64,000 nt of DNA from CAG-826 sp964504595 (GTDB lineage Bacteria > Bacillota_I > Bacilli_A > RFN20 > CAG-826). The translations under genes and the position numbers were made by a program. Below, in pieces: positions 17,969 through 27,466 of the stretch. The notes beneath the pieces were generated by a model. That model made no database searches. It was not told the DNA's origin and saw only the letters and a program-made list of their open reading frames with translations. The stretch spans positions 5,520 through 69,519 of the forward strand of contig CAZDEE010000006.1 of NCBI GenBank assembly GCA_964504595.1, given 5' to 3'. Each line of letters begins with the position of its first letter. The first letter of the stretch is position 1.

Positions 17969-19436
17969 ATAATATTTCCTCCTTTTCCTTATATGTTTTA
18001 AATATTATTTGTTTATAAACTTTTTCATTGCTTAAAAAATGGATATCATAATCTTCTTTTTCTTTATAAAAATTACTCGTTAATATTAAGGATCCATCAT
18101 CAATAAATACTTCCATTATCGAAACATCGATAATAATTTTTAAGTCAATTATGTCATTATCGCATTTTCTATTTACATATCGGACATCACTAATTTCACC
18201 ATCATTATTTTTTATTATTAGACCTGAATGTAAACGATTTAATGTAAATAATCTTTCATGATGACTATAAGTTAAGACAATTTCTTCATCACCATCTTTT
18301 GCAAGTTTGATTGATGCAACACTATCATCATTCATCAATGATGTATCTATTTTTACTTCAATTTCATGAGCGGGTATTTTATTATTAATAATTAATCTTG
18401 AGCAACTTTCAAAAACCTTTTCTTTTTCCACGATTGAATTTGTATTAATTGGATTCTGTATCAATTTTCCATTTCTAATTGAAAGTAATCTTGGAATCGT
18501 TAGCTGTCCCACCCATCCATAAGAATGAGTTGGATATTCTCTATCCCAGCGACTTGCCCACGCGATTAACAAAGGATTATTATTTTTGTCTAAAGTAACT
18601 TGCGTTGCATAGAAATCAAATCCTAAATCCATTTCTTGCGCTGGCAACTGATTAATAAAGACTCCTTTTTCATAATCAATTTTGCCAATAATGTACATAA
18701 CACCATGTCCATTGCTGTCATAAATTCTTTCTCTATTAAAAGCAAATTGAGGTGACATTATAAGCACATCATATCCATCAATCTTTACTAAATTAGGACA
18801 CTCAAGCATTCCTCCATTTACACTTCTCTGAGTATAGAGTTCATTCACATATTCCCAATCAATTAAATTTTTGGATTTAAATAAAATAATTGCTACTTCT
18901 GTATCATCTTTTCTTACACCATATGCGGAATAATAAACACCATTATCTTCAATAATACACGGATCTCTAAAGTCACTAATCTTATACTTATTTGGAAGAA
19001 TGCTTTCATCAATAACTGGATTTTTATCATATTTTATAAAACCATTATTTTCATTTAAAAAAGCAATATTCTGTGTTTGTTTTCCCTCAGAAACACCTGT
19101 ATAAAAAAGATATAACTGATTATCTTTAACATATGCACTTCCAGAAAAGCAACCTAACTCATGATCATATTTTTCACTTGGTGCAAGAGCGACATCATTA
19201 TAAGTCCAATTTAATAAATCTTCGCTTTCTGCATGTCCCCAATGCATCGGTCCCCACTTAATATCATATGGATTATATTGATAAAACACATGATACTTGC
19301 CTCTATAATATATAAAGCCATTAGGATCGTTCATCCATCCTATTAAAGAAGATAGATGATATTTTGGTACATACTTTCCATAAACTAATGGGCGCTTCTT
19401 CTTAATATACTCATTAGCCTGCTTTAATCTTTCCAT
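17955..19436 (-). CDS. cytoplasmic GH32 beta-fructofuranosidase / sucrose-6-phosphate hydrolase type
   Basis: GH32 enzyme without signal peptide, about 493 aa, expected to hydrolyse imported sucrose or fructo-oligosaccharides in the cytosol. All three catalytic signatures are present: GWMNDPNGF near residue 35 (nucleophile Asp), FRDPCI (transition-state Asp) and LECPNL (acid/base Glu). The C-terminal beta-sandwich follows from about residue 340. Start is ambiguous: a GTG at 19445 overlaps the preceding TAG stop by one base, and an ATG lies at 19436; neither has a strong ribosome-binding site, so translational coupling is likely. The ATG is given here. Confidence 0.88.
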   Translation of the reverse strand: MERLKQANEYIKKKRPLVYGKYVPKYHLSSLIGWMNDPNGFIYYRGKYHVFYQYNPYDIKWGPMHWGHAESEDLLNWTYNDVALAPSEKYDHELGCFSGSAYVKDNQLYLFYTGVSEGKQTQNIAFLNENNGFIKYDKNPVIDESILPNKYKISDFRDPCIIEDNGVYYSAYGVRKDDTEVAIILFKSKNLIDWEYVNELYTQRSVNGGMLECPNLVKIDGYDVLIMSPQFAFNRERIYDSNGHGVMYIIGKIDYEKGVFINQLPAQEMDLGFDFYATQVTLDKNNNPLLIAWASRWDREYPTHSYGWVGQLTIPRLLSIRNGKLIQNPINTNSIVEKEKVFESCSRLIINNKIPAHEIEVKIDTSLMNDDSVASIKLAKDGDEEIVLTYSHHERLFTLNRLHSGLIIKNNDGEISDVRYVNRKCDNDIIDLKIIIDVSIMEVFIDDGSLILTSNFYKEKEDYDIHFLSNEKVYKQIIFKTYKEKEEILYENK

Positions 19437-19444
19437 AATTTCCA

Positions 19445-21514
19445 CTACTCAACTTTCAAATCATATTTTGTTATATCGCTAAAGATTGCACTTCCATCTT
19501 CAACAAAAAATTCAATATTTGTATCATCCTTATCTGGGAATACTGTTCCTGTCATTGTGTAATATCCATCATTTATAAATACTTCAACTGAAGAAACATC
19601 TAAGAACAATCTTAATTTAATCTTTCCATCGATAGGTGTTACTGGTGCATATCGAACGCCATTTTGGCCACTTTCACCAGTTCCATTTATTGTTTTACCG
19701 TTATTTATACGATTAAAAACTAATCTTTGATAATAAGCATCATAATAAATATCTGTATGATTATCGGTTCCTTTGAAAACGCTAATTCCCGCTTTACCAT
19801 CACTTGATAATGATGAAATATCCATTGTAAATTCAATTTCAGCTTTAGTGCCCTCAATATTCTTAATCGCTATCGATTCATTAGATATTGTCTTATTACT
19901 AACAGAAACCTTATTTTTTCGATATTTTTCAATTTCTCTTACCGGTGATTGATAAATGTGATTATCCTTCATTGTCAATTCTCTTGGTAAGACCATTGCT
20001 CCTGTCCAGCCATGTCCTGAAGAAGGGAAAGAACTACGACTCCACATATTCATCCACGCGGTTAGAATAGTTCTACCATCTCCTGGTTTTAAACATTGAG
20101 CGGCATAGAAATCAAATCCTTTATCAAATTCTTCCATCACCATTTCTCCGGAATCATTTGTAAAAGCGCCACTATCTAAATTCAAACTACCTATTTGATA
20201 GGTCACACTATGAATATTTTGGTATTCGCTAATTTCTTTTGATGTTAGAAATTGTGGTGATGAAATTATAACATCCTTACCATCGATAATTTGATAATCA
20301 GGGCATTCAAATATTCCTCCACCAGTTATTTCAGATTGAAATAAAATACCGACATATTCCCAATTGTCTATTAAATTATTAGAACGGTATAACAATAATT
20401 GTCCTCCTTGCTTTCCTGCAAGTTTCGAACCTATAATCGCATAATAATAAGAACCTTGTTTAAATACTTTTGGATCTCTAAAGTCATAATCAGTCGCGTT
20501 ATTTGGTAATAAAGTATCACTAATAACTGGATTTCGATTTAATTTAGTAAAATCGATGCCATTTTCTGAATATGCTAGAGCTTGTCTTTGTTTTCCATCT
20601 GTTCCAACTGCAGCATATAAAAGATATAATCTTCCATCAATTTCAATTGCTGAGCCAGAAAAGCAACCATTCCGATCGTATTTTTTATCTGGCGCTAATG
20701 CTACAGGTTGATCTTCCCATTTTACAAAATCTGTCGATGTTGCATGTCCCCAATGCATCGTATCCCAGCCAACCGAATATGGCGTATGTTGATAAAATAA
20801 ATGTATTTTACCATCAAATACTGAAAATCCATTCGGGTCATTAATCCATCCCATAGGCGCCATCAAGTGGTATGAATGACGATAAGTATCAACAACTTCA
20901 TGTCTATGATTTTCAATATATCTTGTAGCATCATATGCCGCTCCAACTTTATCAGCTTCACCTTTATAATTAACAATAAAATCATCAATTATTAAATAGT
21001 TATATCCTGTATCACTATTATCATTGTCCACTATTTTAATGTAGACATCTTTGCCTACAAATTCATTAGCGTCTAATATTACTCGATGCATAACATTGCT
21101 AGGATTATCTCGATCGAATTTATAATTGGCTATATATTTTAATTCTTCATTTGTGGATGTATCACACAAAACTAAATAACATTTATTTGTATCGATTCCT
21201 CCACCTAACATAAAACCAATCTTTCCATTACCTTTTAATTTAAAAGAAGGACTTTTAATAACACCAACTGCGGAATTACCATTACGTTCACCATTTAAGA
21301 AGAAATCACCAACAACATTCCATGTTTTATTTTCATAGCTTGAAACATCAATTGCATTTAATGTAAAAGCATTTCCACTAATGACTTCCCAATTATCTAA
21401 AGAACCTAATTCAAAACCACTATTGCTAAAATAATATTCACCTACATCATTTCCACAAGAAGATGTAATGACCAATAAAAGACTAAGTAATGTAGTTTTC
21501 ATTTTCTTTTTCAT
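19445..21514 (-). CDS. GH32 surface lipoprotein (exo-fructanase type) with N-terminal binding-like module
   Basis: 689 aa. Signal peptide with lipobox ITSSC. Residues ~25-175 hold one module of the family also found in the two modular surface proteins (SGFELGSLDNWEVISGNAF). The GH32 five-blade domain follows with GWINDPNGF (nucleophile), FRDPKV and FECPDY (acid/base), then a C-terminal beta-sandwich. It should release fructose or short oligomers from levan or inulin at the cell surface; exo or endo mode cannot be read from sequence. The ATG at 21514 is preferred to that at 21523, because AAGAGG at 21524-21529 is 9 nt from the former and touches the latter. Confidence 0.87.
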   Translation of the reverse strand: MKKKMKTTLLSLLLVITSSCGNDVGEYYFSNSGFELGSLDNWEVISGNAFTLNAIDVSSYENKTWNVVGDFFLNGERNGNSAVGVIKSPSFKLKGNGKIGFMLGGGIDTNKCYLVLCDTSTNEELKYIANYKFDRDNPSNVMHRVILDANEFVGKDVYIKIVDNDNSDTGYNYLIIDDFIVNYKGEADKVGAAYDATRYIENHRHEVVDTYRHSYHLMAPMGWINDPNGFSVFDGKIHLFYQHTPYSVGWDTMHWGHATSTDFVKWEDQPVALAPDKKYDRNGCFSGSAIEIDGRLYLLYAAVGTDGKQRQALAYSENGIDFTKLNRNPVISDTLLPNNATDYDFRDPKVFKQGSYYYAIIGSKLAGKQGGQLLLYRSNNLIDNWEYVGILFQSEITGGGIFECPDYQIIDGKDVIISSPQFLTSKEISEYQNIHSVTYQIGSLNLDSGAFTNDSGEMVMEEFDKGFDFYAAQCLKPGDGRTILTAWMNMWSRSSFPSSGHGWTGAMVLPRELTMKDNHIYQSPVREIEKYRKNKVSVSNKTISNESIAIKNIEGTKAEIEFTMDISSLSSDGKAGISVFKGTDNHTDIYYDAYYQRLVFNRINNGKTINGTGESGQNGVRYAPVTPIDGKIKLRLFLDVSSVEVFINDGYYTMTGTVFPDKDDTNIEFFVEDGSAIFSDITKYDLKVE

Positions 21515-21527
21515 ATCTAACATCCTC

Positions 21528-23933
21528 TTATTTATGTATTGATTTCATGATACTAACTTCAATTAATTCAATTGATGCCGTTCCATTTTCAATAAATACT
21601 TCACTTAAATTTGTAATATGATCACCAGTATAACTTCTTGTTGAAATCGTCTTATAATTATTAAAGAAACCTTCAATCATCGAACGATCCACAAATAATT
21701 CCATAGTTATACTTGAGTCACTTAAGCTACCTTCAAAAATTCCATCTGTTAAAGCAGAATTGTTTTTATTTAATTTCGTATCTGCGCCAATAACTTTTCG
21801 ACCATTATCATAATAGTATTTTGTATATTCTTCTTTATTTTCGGTCATTCTAGTTTTAACGCCAACAACTGCATTTTCACTCATATTAGTAAACTTTACT
21901 TTAATGTAAAGCATATCCGATTTAATTTTAGCTAATTGCTTATTAACTGTCTCTGCATCACTATTTTCAATAAATATCTTTTGTTCTTTTAAGCTATCTA
22001 ATGCCGCAACTGGTTTAATATGTAAATCTTTGTCCTCTCCTAGATAAATATGACGAGCTAATCCAACACAATGTGCCCATCCAGAAGCAGCTAAATATTT
22101 AGAATCTCTTTGATCTTGCATAATCGAGAAAATAGTGGCTAAACCTGTATTTGGATCAATAAACCCACTAGGACCTGTAAAAACATTTCTTCCGTAATCC
22201 ATTCTTCTAGCCGCTCCTTGCCAATCAGGAGTAAAGCGGTATGTTGATTTATTAAATGTACCAATCCAATATACAATATTGTTATCTGCAGTATCAGCAG
22301 GTGCAGGTGAAATAATCAATACATATTTGCCTGTTGCTTTTCCGTTTTCATCACTTAATGGGAGTATAACTGGAAGTTCCCAAGTTCTGCCATAATTACT
22401 CGTTTGTTCTTTCCAATCATATAGCATTCCTCTATAAGTCCAATTATGAAGTGGATCTTTTTGATTCATTGAAGATGTATATAATAAAACGCAACCTCTT
22501 CCTTGCGCTGATACACTTGAACCAACCGCTAAATAATATGTGTCATTTTCAATCCAAACATGAGCATCTCTAAATTCTCCTGCTTTACCTTGTCCAGACT
22601 TTTGTTCAATCGCTAATTTATCACTAACTTCCCATTCTGTTAAATATGGGTCGCTTGGATCTTTTGGGGTTGCTAAACCAATATTTTGATTTGAAACCAT
22701 ACCAGGATGAGCATAATTACCGGCAGTGAATAACAATACAGGTACATTATCCACTCCATTAACAGTAGCGTATGTTGAACCACCAGACCAGACACCATCA
22801 GGACAAACGGTTCCTTTTGTTGGAACTATTGCTTCCTTAATTGGTTTCCAATTTACCATATCTTCACTTACTAAGTGTCCCCACGCAATGCCTGCTGCTG
22901 AATTAAAATAAGGACCTAAAATATTAAATTGGAAGAATAAATGATAAATGCCTTTATAATATATCGGAGCGTGAGGTTCATTCATCCAATGTTGATATGG
23001 GCCTCCATGAAATTGTGTTTTATAAACATCATCTGTTAAAGCATCTTGAAGCCAAATATCAGAAAATGCGATTTCATTTGCTTTTCCATCTACGGTATAA
23101 AAATTATAATAATCCTTAATATCACTATTTGATAAAACTGTCTTATATAAACGGATATCATCTAATAATCCACTTACAACTGCTTGTGTACATGAACCAC
23201 TAGATCTTGAAATGTTATTTTTTCCTACTAAAAGAGGCATATCAGGTATTTGAATACTACTTCCAACAGGAATTTCTTTTACATTAACAATCTTACCATT
23301 CATATAAAGAGATATTTTTCCATTTATTCCATCAAATGTAGCGGTTATATGATTCCATTCATATTTTGATAGTGGTGTACCTTCATCCCATATTTCTACC
23401 CATGAATTTCCTAAACCACATTGGAAAGTCCATGCACCTTCACGATGATAGCCAAATATCATTCCCATCGAATACGAATCATCCCGATAATATTGTGAAA
23501 CAATACCTGTTAAATTTTCACTATCGTTACTTACTGCATTAATATCATCCCAATCATACGCTCTTGGAGCTACCCAAGCGCTAATCGAGAATTGACTGCC
23601 TCCAACAGCTATTTCCGATGAATCATATGTTATCCATGTTGAATATCCATCAAAAAGTAAAGCTCCATTAACTGCTCCATGTTCCTTCCATAAAACATCA
23701 GTTGGCTTCGTACTTAAAGTATCAGAATCCAAAATGGCATATGATACAGATTTTGCTTGATGTTTTTTAGTCGCATCATTAACCATCGTTCCTTTTTGCT
23801 CATCAAAAGTTAAATGTAATTCTAATGAATCTTTGTTTGGATCTGCATAGTTCTGTGATGGTTTATTACCACAGCCAGATAAAACTATCGATAACGGTAT
23901 AGATAAACATAATAATTTATTTAAAAGTTTCAT
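21528..23933 (-). CDS. divergent GH32-like surface lipoprotein with LamG-like lectin domain
   Basis: 801 aa. Lipobox LSGC near residue 21. Residues ~35-280 form a concanavalin/LamG-like domain (FDGYSTWITYDSS, FSISAWVAPRAYDW, LDDIRLYKTVLSNSDI). The GH32-like domain starts near residue 305, but the usual WMNDPNG is WMNEPHAP, so the nucleophile position is Glu instead of Asp. The RDP motif is FRDAHV, and the acid/base motif ECP is WELPVI, keeping Glu. These changes are consistent across all three motifs, which suggests a distinct GH32 subgroup rather than decay. Substrate could be a fructan linkage different from that of its two neighbours; inactivity cannot be ruled out. Confidence 0.75.
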   Translation of the reverse strand: MKLLNKLLCLSIPLSIVLSGCGNKPSQNYADPNKDSLELHLTFDEQKGTMVNDATKKHQAKSVSYAILDSDTLSTKPTDVLWKEHGAVNGALLFDGYSTWITYDSSEIAVGGSQFSISAWVAPRAYDWDDINAVSNDSENLTGIVSQYYRDDSYSMGMIFGYHREGAWTFQCGLGNSWVEIWDEGTPLSKYEWNHITATFDGINGKISLYMNGKIVNVKEIPVGSSIQIPDMPLLVGKNNISRSSGSCTQAVVSGLLDDIRLYKTVLSNSDIKDYYNFYTVDGKANEIAFSDIWLQDALTDDVYKTQFHGGPYQHWMNEPHAPIYYKGIYHLFFQFNILGPYFNSAAGIAWGHLVSEDMVNWKPIKEAIVPTKGTVCPDGVWSGGSTYATVNGVDNVPVLLFTAGNYAHPGMVSNQNIGLATPKDPSDPYLTEWEVSDKLAIEQKSGQGKAGEFRDAHVWIENDTYYLAVGSSVSAQGRGCVLLYTSSMNQKDPLHNWTYRGMLYDWKEQTSNYGRTWELPVILPLSDENGKATGKYVLIISPAPADTADNNIVYWIGTFNKSTYRFTPDWQGAARRMDYGRNVFTGPSGFIDPNTGLATIFSIMQDQRDSKYLAASGWAHCVGLARHIYLGEDKDLHIKPVAALDSLKEQKIFIENSDAETVNKQLAKIKSDMLYIKVKFTNMSENAVVGVKTRMTENKEEYTKYYYDNGRKVIGADTKLNKNNSALTDGIFEGSLSDSSITMELFVDRSMIEGFFNNYKTISTRSYTGDHITNLSEVFIENGTASIELIEVSIMKSIHK

Positions 23934-23946
23934 TATTTTTTCTCCT

Positions 23947-24858
23947 TTACTTTAATCCGGTAAAACTTACACCTTCAACAATATATTTCTGCGCAAAAAT
24001 ATAAACTAATGCGATTGGAATAGTTGAGAAAGTTAACGCCGCCATAACAACTGAAATATCTCGTGGTGTATAGGTATTAACAAGTTGTAAAAATACTTGT
24101 AATGGTTGCTTCGCCGGATCAACGAACATCAATTGAGCAAATATGTATTCATTCCATTGACCCATAAATGTAAAGATAGCAACAGTGGCAAATATTGGTT
24201 TTGATAAAGGAAGAATCATTTTAAAATAAATTCCTAATCGTGAACATCCATCGATTCTGGCTGCTTCTTCAATTTCAATCGGCATACTTAAGAAAAATTG
24301 TCTAAACATATATATGTACATTAACGAACACATCGATGGAAGCAAATAGCCAATAACACTTGTTGTCTCTCCTAATAGCCCTAACTTATATAAAATGACA
24401 TAGAGAGGAACAATTGAAGTTTCAATTGGAACAATCATTAATAAGATAATAATTGTTCTCATTACTTTTGAACCAGGAAATCTAAATCTTGCTAGTGCGT
24501 ATCCTGCAAAAGAATTTATTAATAAAACTCCGACAATCGTAATTGCACAATAGACTATACTGTTAAGTATCGAACGTCCAAAGTGCTCAAATGAAGCAAA
24601 TAAACTTCCATACGACTTAAACCATTGTGTCACATCCCATGTTGCGGGTAAAAAGGTCCATATCGAACTCATTTGTGCATTAACTTGTTCATGTGTTTTT
24701 AAAGAATTTGATACCATCCATAAAACTGGAAACAAGAATATAACACACAATATCGCTAGCCCTATAACAATAAAAATATTTCTAATAATCTTTTTTATAG
24801 CCTTTTTATTATCTTTTTTAGGTTTCTTTTTTATTTCTTGGATAATTATTTCATTCAT
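23947..24858 (-). CDS. sugar ABC transporter permease (MalG/AraQ type)
   Basis: Inner-membrane permease, 303 aa, about six transmembrane helices after a Lys-rich cytoplasmic N-terminus. The EAA loop that contacts the ATPase is EEAARIDGCSRLGIYFKMIL. The ATG at 24858 is chosen: AGGTGA overlapping the stop of the upstream gene is 5 nt from it, and the alternative GTG at 24867 lacks spacing. It forms a heterodimer with the next upstream gene product. Confidence 0.9.
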   Translation of the reverse strand: MNEIIIQEIKKKPKKDNKKAIKKIIRNIFIVIGLAILCVIFLFPVLWMVSNSLKTHEQVNAQMSSIWTFLPATWDVTQWFKSYGSLFASFEHFGRSILNSIVYCAITIVGVLLINSFAGYALARFRFPGSKVMRTIIILLMIVPIETSIVPLYVILYKLGLLGETTSVIGYLLPSMCSLMYIYMFRQFFLSMPIEIEEAARIDGCSRLGIYFKMILPLSKPIFATVAIFTFMGQWNEYIFAQLMFVDPAKQPLQVFLQLVNTYTPRDISVVMAALTFSTIPIALVYIFAQKYIVEGVSFTGLK

Positions 24859-24867
24859 AATGCTCAC

Positions 24868-25869
24868 CTATGTATTAGACTCATCGCCTAAAACCTTTCT
24901 TAAAGTTAATGAAATAGAAGCAATTATAAAAGTAAAGATAAGCGCTAAAGCACTCGAATATCCAACATCACGATATTCAATACCTTGTTTATAAATGTAA
25001 TACGACATTGTTATCGTAGAATCTAATGGACCTCCACCAGTCATAATCATCGGTTGAGTACATATTCTAAAGGCTCCAATGAGCATTGTAATTAAAATGA
25101 ATACAAATGTCGGTTTTAAACTTGGCATTGTTATATGTACAAATTGGCTCCATTTACTCGCTCTATCAATTGATGCTGCTTCATATAATTCTTTAGGTAT
25201 ATTTTTTAGACCTGATAAGAATATGAGCATTTGATAACCTGCACCTTGCCATGCAGAAACAAAAACAATTACATGCATTGCTTCATTAGGAGAATCTAAA
25301 AACAACATTGGATTAGCGCCTATAGCTAAAAGCAAGGTATTAATTAATCCATCTTGGGTATTTAATAAATTCATCCATAGCATAGAAGTGATTGCTAGAG
25401 ATAACATAACTGGGCAGAAAAAAGCCCATCTTAAAAACGTATTTCCCCTTTTTATCTTATTTAAAATTAACGCTAAACCTAAAGACGTTCCTAATTGAAG
25501 TGGAACAACTTCCACAACAAATTGAAAGGTGTTTTTTAAAGCTTTACCAACCGTAGGATCAGCAAAAACACGTCTAAAATTTTCTAAACCATTAAATTGA
25601 ACTCTATCAATTCTTAATAAATTTGCATCCGTGAATGCATATGATAAAGAAATAATAATTGGTAAAATGATAAAAATTAAGCCTAAAACAACTGCAGGAA
25701 GGCAAAATAGCCATCCAACAGTTGATTCTTCTTTCGAATAAGAATTACCAAAAACAACAATATTTCCACTTTTTCTATTTTTTGTAATTGGTTCAATATA
25801 ATACTTATCGTTATCATTTAATGCGTTATCTTTCTTAAAAAGGCTAGTTAACTTATTAAAGAACTTCAT
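24868..25869 (-). CDS. sugar ABC transporter permease (MalF/UgpA type)
   Basis: Partner permease of 333 aa with six predicted helices; the EAA loop is YEAASIDRASKWSQFVHITM. The start is set at the ATG at 25869 because AGGAGG at 25878-25883 is 8 nt away; a GTG at 25875 would be too close. Between the solute-binding protein and the second permease, the order is typical of CUT1 family importers. Confidence 0.9.
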   Translation of the reverse strand: MKFFNKLTSLFKKDNALNDNDKYYIEPITKNRKSGNIVVFGNSYSKEESTVGWLFCLPAVVLGLIFIILPIIISLSYAFTDANLLRIDRVQFNGLENFRRVFADPTVGKALKNTFQFVVEVVPLQLGTSLGLALILNKIKRGNTFLRWAFFCPVMLSLAITSMLWMNLLNTQDGLINTLLLAIGANPMLFLDSPNEAMHVIVFVSAWQGAGYQMLIFLSGLKNIPKELYEAASIDRASKWSQFVHITMPSLKPTFVFILITMLIGAFRICTQPMIMTGGGPLDSTITMSYYIYKQGIEYRDVGYSSALALIFTFIIASISLTLRKVLGDESNT

Positions 25870-25919
25870 CGGCACTACCTCCTATAAAGCAATTATTTTT
25901 TAATTGTTTATATTTCTTA

Positions 25920-27257
25920 TTAAGCCTTAGCAAGATCAACTTTTCTTGATTCTTCTTGAATTTTCTTTTCTAAGTTATAGTCTTTGACTTGATTCATATT
26001 TTTAATATATGACAAAATTGATTCATAACAATCCTTTAATTGAGGATATTTAACCATTTTTGGACGAGTTAAAGTATTCGCTAATAAATAGGTTGCTAAT
26101 GACTTCATTGCCCCACTTTGGAAACTGCTCATTGTATTTAATAATTGTTTATGAGTTGGGAAAGTTCCAATAGCGTTGTGCATCATTTCACTTGATTCTG
26201 CACCAGTTAAATACTTAACTACTTCAGTTGCAGCTTCTAAATCTTTAGAATCGCGTGTGACTGCAAATCCAAATGAACCACATGGTGTGGCAACTGTCTT
26301 ACTTTTTTGACCAGCTTCATCTTCATAAACAGGATATGGCATAATATCATAATGTCCTTTAACGGCCGAAGAACCTTTTTCGATAGTTCTAGCATCCCAA
26401 GGTCCATAAATTTGGAATGGAATTAATTCATCAGCAAAAGCTGTTTCACTTGTTCCGGTATATGCCCAATCAGTAGTTTTATCTTCAAAGAACATCTCTA
26501 ATTGTTTAATTCCATTAACACTATTCTTTGATGTTAATGATGCTTCAACAGTTCCATCCTTTCCAAATGTTCCTCCTGCACTATAAACAAGAGGTGAATA
26601 TAAATACATATATCCATCGTCACCAAATCCTAAATTTAATTTAATTTGATATTTCTTATTAGCGGCTTTTAATTTTTTCATTGCTTTAAAAACATCATTC
26701 CATGACCATGGATTTTCTAATGTTCCAAAATCTGCATCGGTATATCCAACTGATTTTAATAAATCTTTATTGTAATATAATCCTGCAGGAGCTTCCATTC
26801 CGCTTAACGCATATAACTTATTATCAATAGTACTTTGTTCAATAACACTATTGATATAACTATCACGTTCTGTTTGAGAAACATAAGTATCAATAGGTAC
26901 AATAATCTCGGCGTTTGCTTTTGCTGAAATATCTGATGAATCAATAGCAATAACGTCTGGTAATTGGTGTGTAACTAATGCACCTGTGATCTTCGTTTCG
27001 AGTGTAGCGCCATAGAATTCAACACTCATACGAATAATACGTCCATCAGCAGTTTTCTTTTCTAAATTATTAAAGTTATTAGCTATTTGCTTATAAACTT
27101 TACCTTCTGGTTCTTCGCTGCTTTTATGAACCCATACTTTAATAATTTTGATGCCATTTCCACCAGCATTAGAGTCGCTATTACTTCCTCCACAGCCAGT
27201 TAAAGCGAATCCTGTTGCTAATGATAATAAGAACGCTTTTAAAAATTTGTTTTTCAT
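25920..27257 (-). CDS. fructo-oligosaccharide ABC transporter solute-binding lipoprotein
   Basis: 445 aa CUT1-type solute-binding protein. Lipobox LTGC near residue 22, then a Ser/Asn/Gly linker and the binding fold (IKVWVHKSSEEPEGKVYK; AGLYYNKDLLKSVGY; PCGSFGFAVTRDS). It is the first gene of the fructan operon, with AAGGAG before the ATG and its own promoter upstream. Substrate assignment rests on the three GH32 genes and fructokinase downstream. Confidence 0.88.
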   Translation of the reverse strand: MKNKFLKAFLLSLATGFALTGCGGSNSDSNAGGNGIKIIKVWVHKSSEEPEGKVYKQIANNFNNLEKKTADGRIIRMSVEFYGATLETKITGALVTHQLPDVIAIDSSDISAKANAEIIVPIDTYVSQTERDSYINSVIEQSTIDNKLYALSGMEAPAGLYYNKDLLKSVGYTDADFGTLENPWSWNDVFKAMKKLKAANKKYQIKLNLGFGDDGYMYLYSPLVYSAGGTFGKDGTVEASLTSKNSVNGIKQLEMFFEDKTTDWAYTGTSETAFADELIPFQIYGPWDARTIEKGSSAVKGHYDIMPYPVYEDEAGQKSKTVATPCGSFGFAVTRDSKDLEAATEVVKYLTGAESSEMMHNAIGTFPTHKQLLNTMSSFQSGAMKSLATYLLANTLTRPKMVKYPQLKDCYESILSYIKNMNQVKDYNLEKKIQEESRKVDLAKA

Positions 27258-27277
27258 AAAAAATACTCCTTTTAGTG

Positions 27278-27291
27278 TGGGAAGGTTCCCA
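27278..27291. promoter_or_regulatory. inverted repeat at the fructan transcript start
   Basis: TGGGAA-GG-TTCCCA is a 14-bp inverted repeat located 7 bp after the -10 box, that is, over the expected transcription start. It could be a second operator or a 5' stabilising hairpin. Confidence 0.45.
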
Positions 27292-27298
27292 TATTAAA

Positions 27299-27327
27299 AG
27301 TGTATATTGTGTAAGCGCTTTTGTCAA
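27299..27327 (-). promoter_or_regulatory. fructan operon promoter with internal LacI-type operator
   Basis: On the minus strand TTGACA (27327-27322) and TACACT (27304-27299) are 17 nt apart. The spacer holds the palindrome AAGCGCTT (27313-27320) within CAAAAGCGCTTACA, a typical CG-centred LacI/CcpA-family half-site pair. Repressor binding here would block RNA polymerase directly. Confidence 0.8.
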
Positions 27328-27397
27328 TATTCTTATGTAGCTTTTTTTTAAATTTTTGAACAAACTTTATAATATTGTCTATTTTTTAAGTATAAAG

Positions 27398-27445
27398 CAA
27401 AAAAACTATTAAGTTTTGGATATCAAACCCATACCTTAATAGTTT
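27398..27445 (-). terminator. terminator after the 663-residue surface protein gene
   Basis: On the minus strand AAACTATTAAG pairs with CTTAATAGTTT (27435-27445 with 27403-27413) around a 21-nt loop and is followed by a T-run. It separates the surface-protein gene from the fructan promoter. Confidence 0.75.
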
Positions 27446-27466
27446 ATTTTATAAATTATTTAATAA

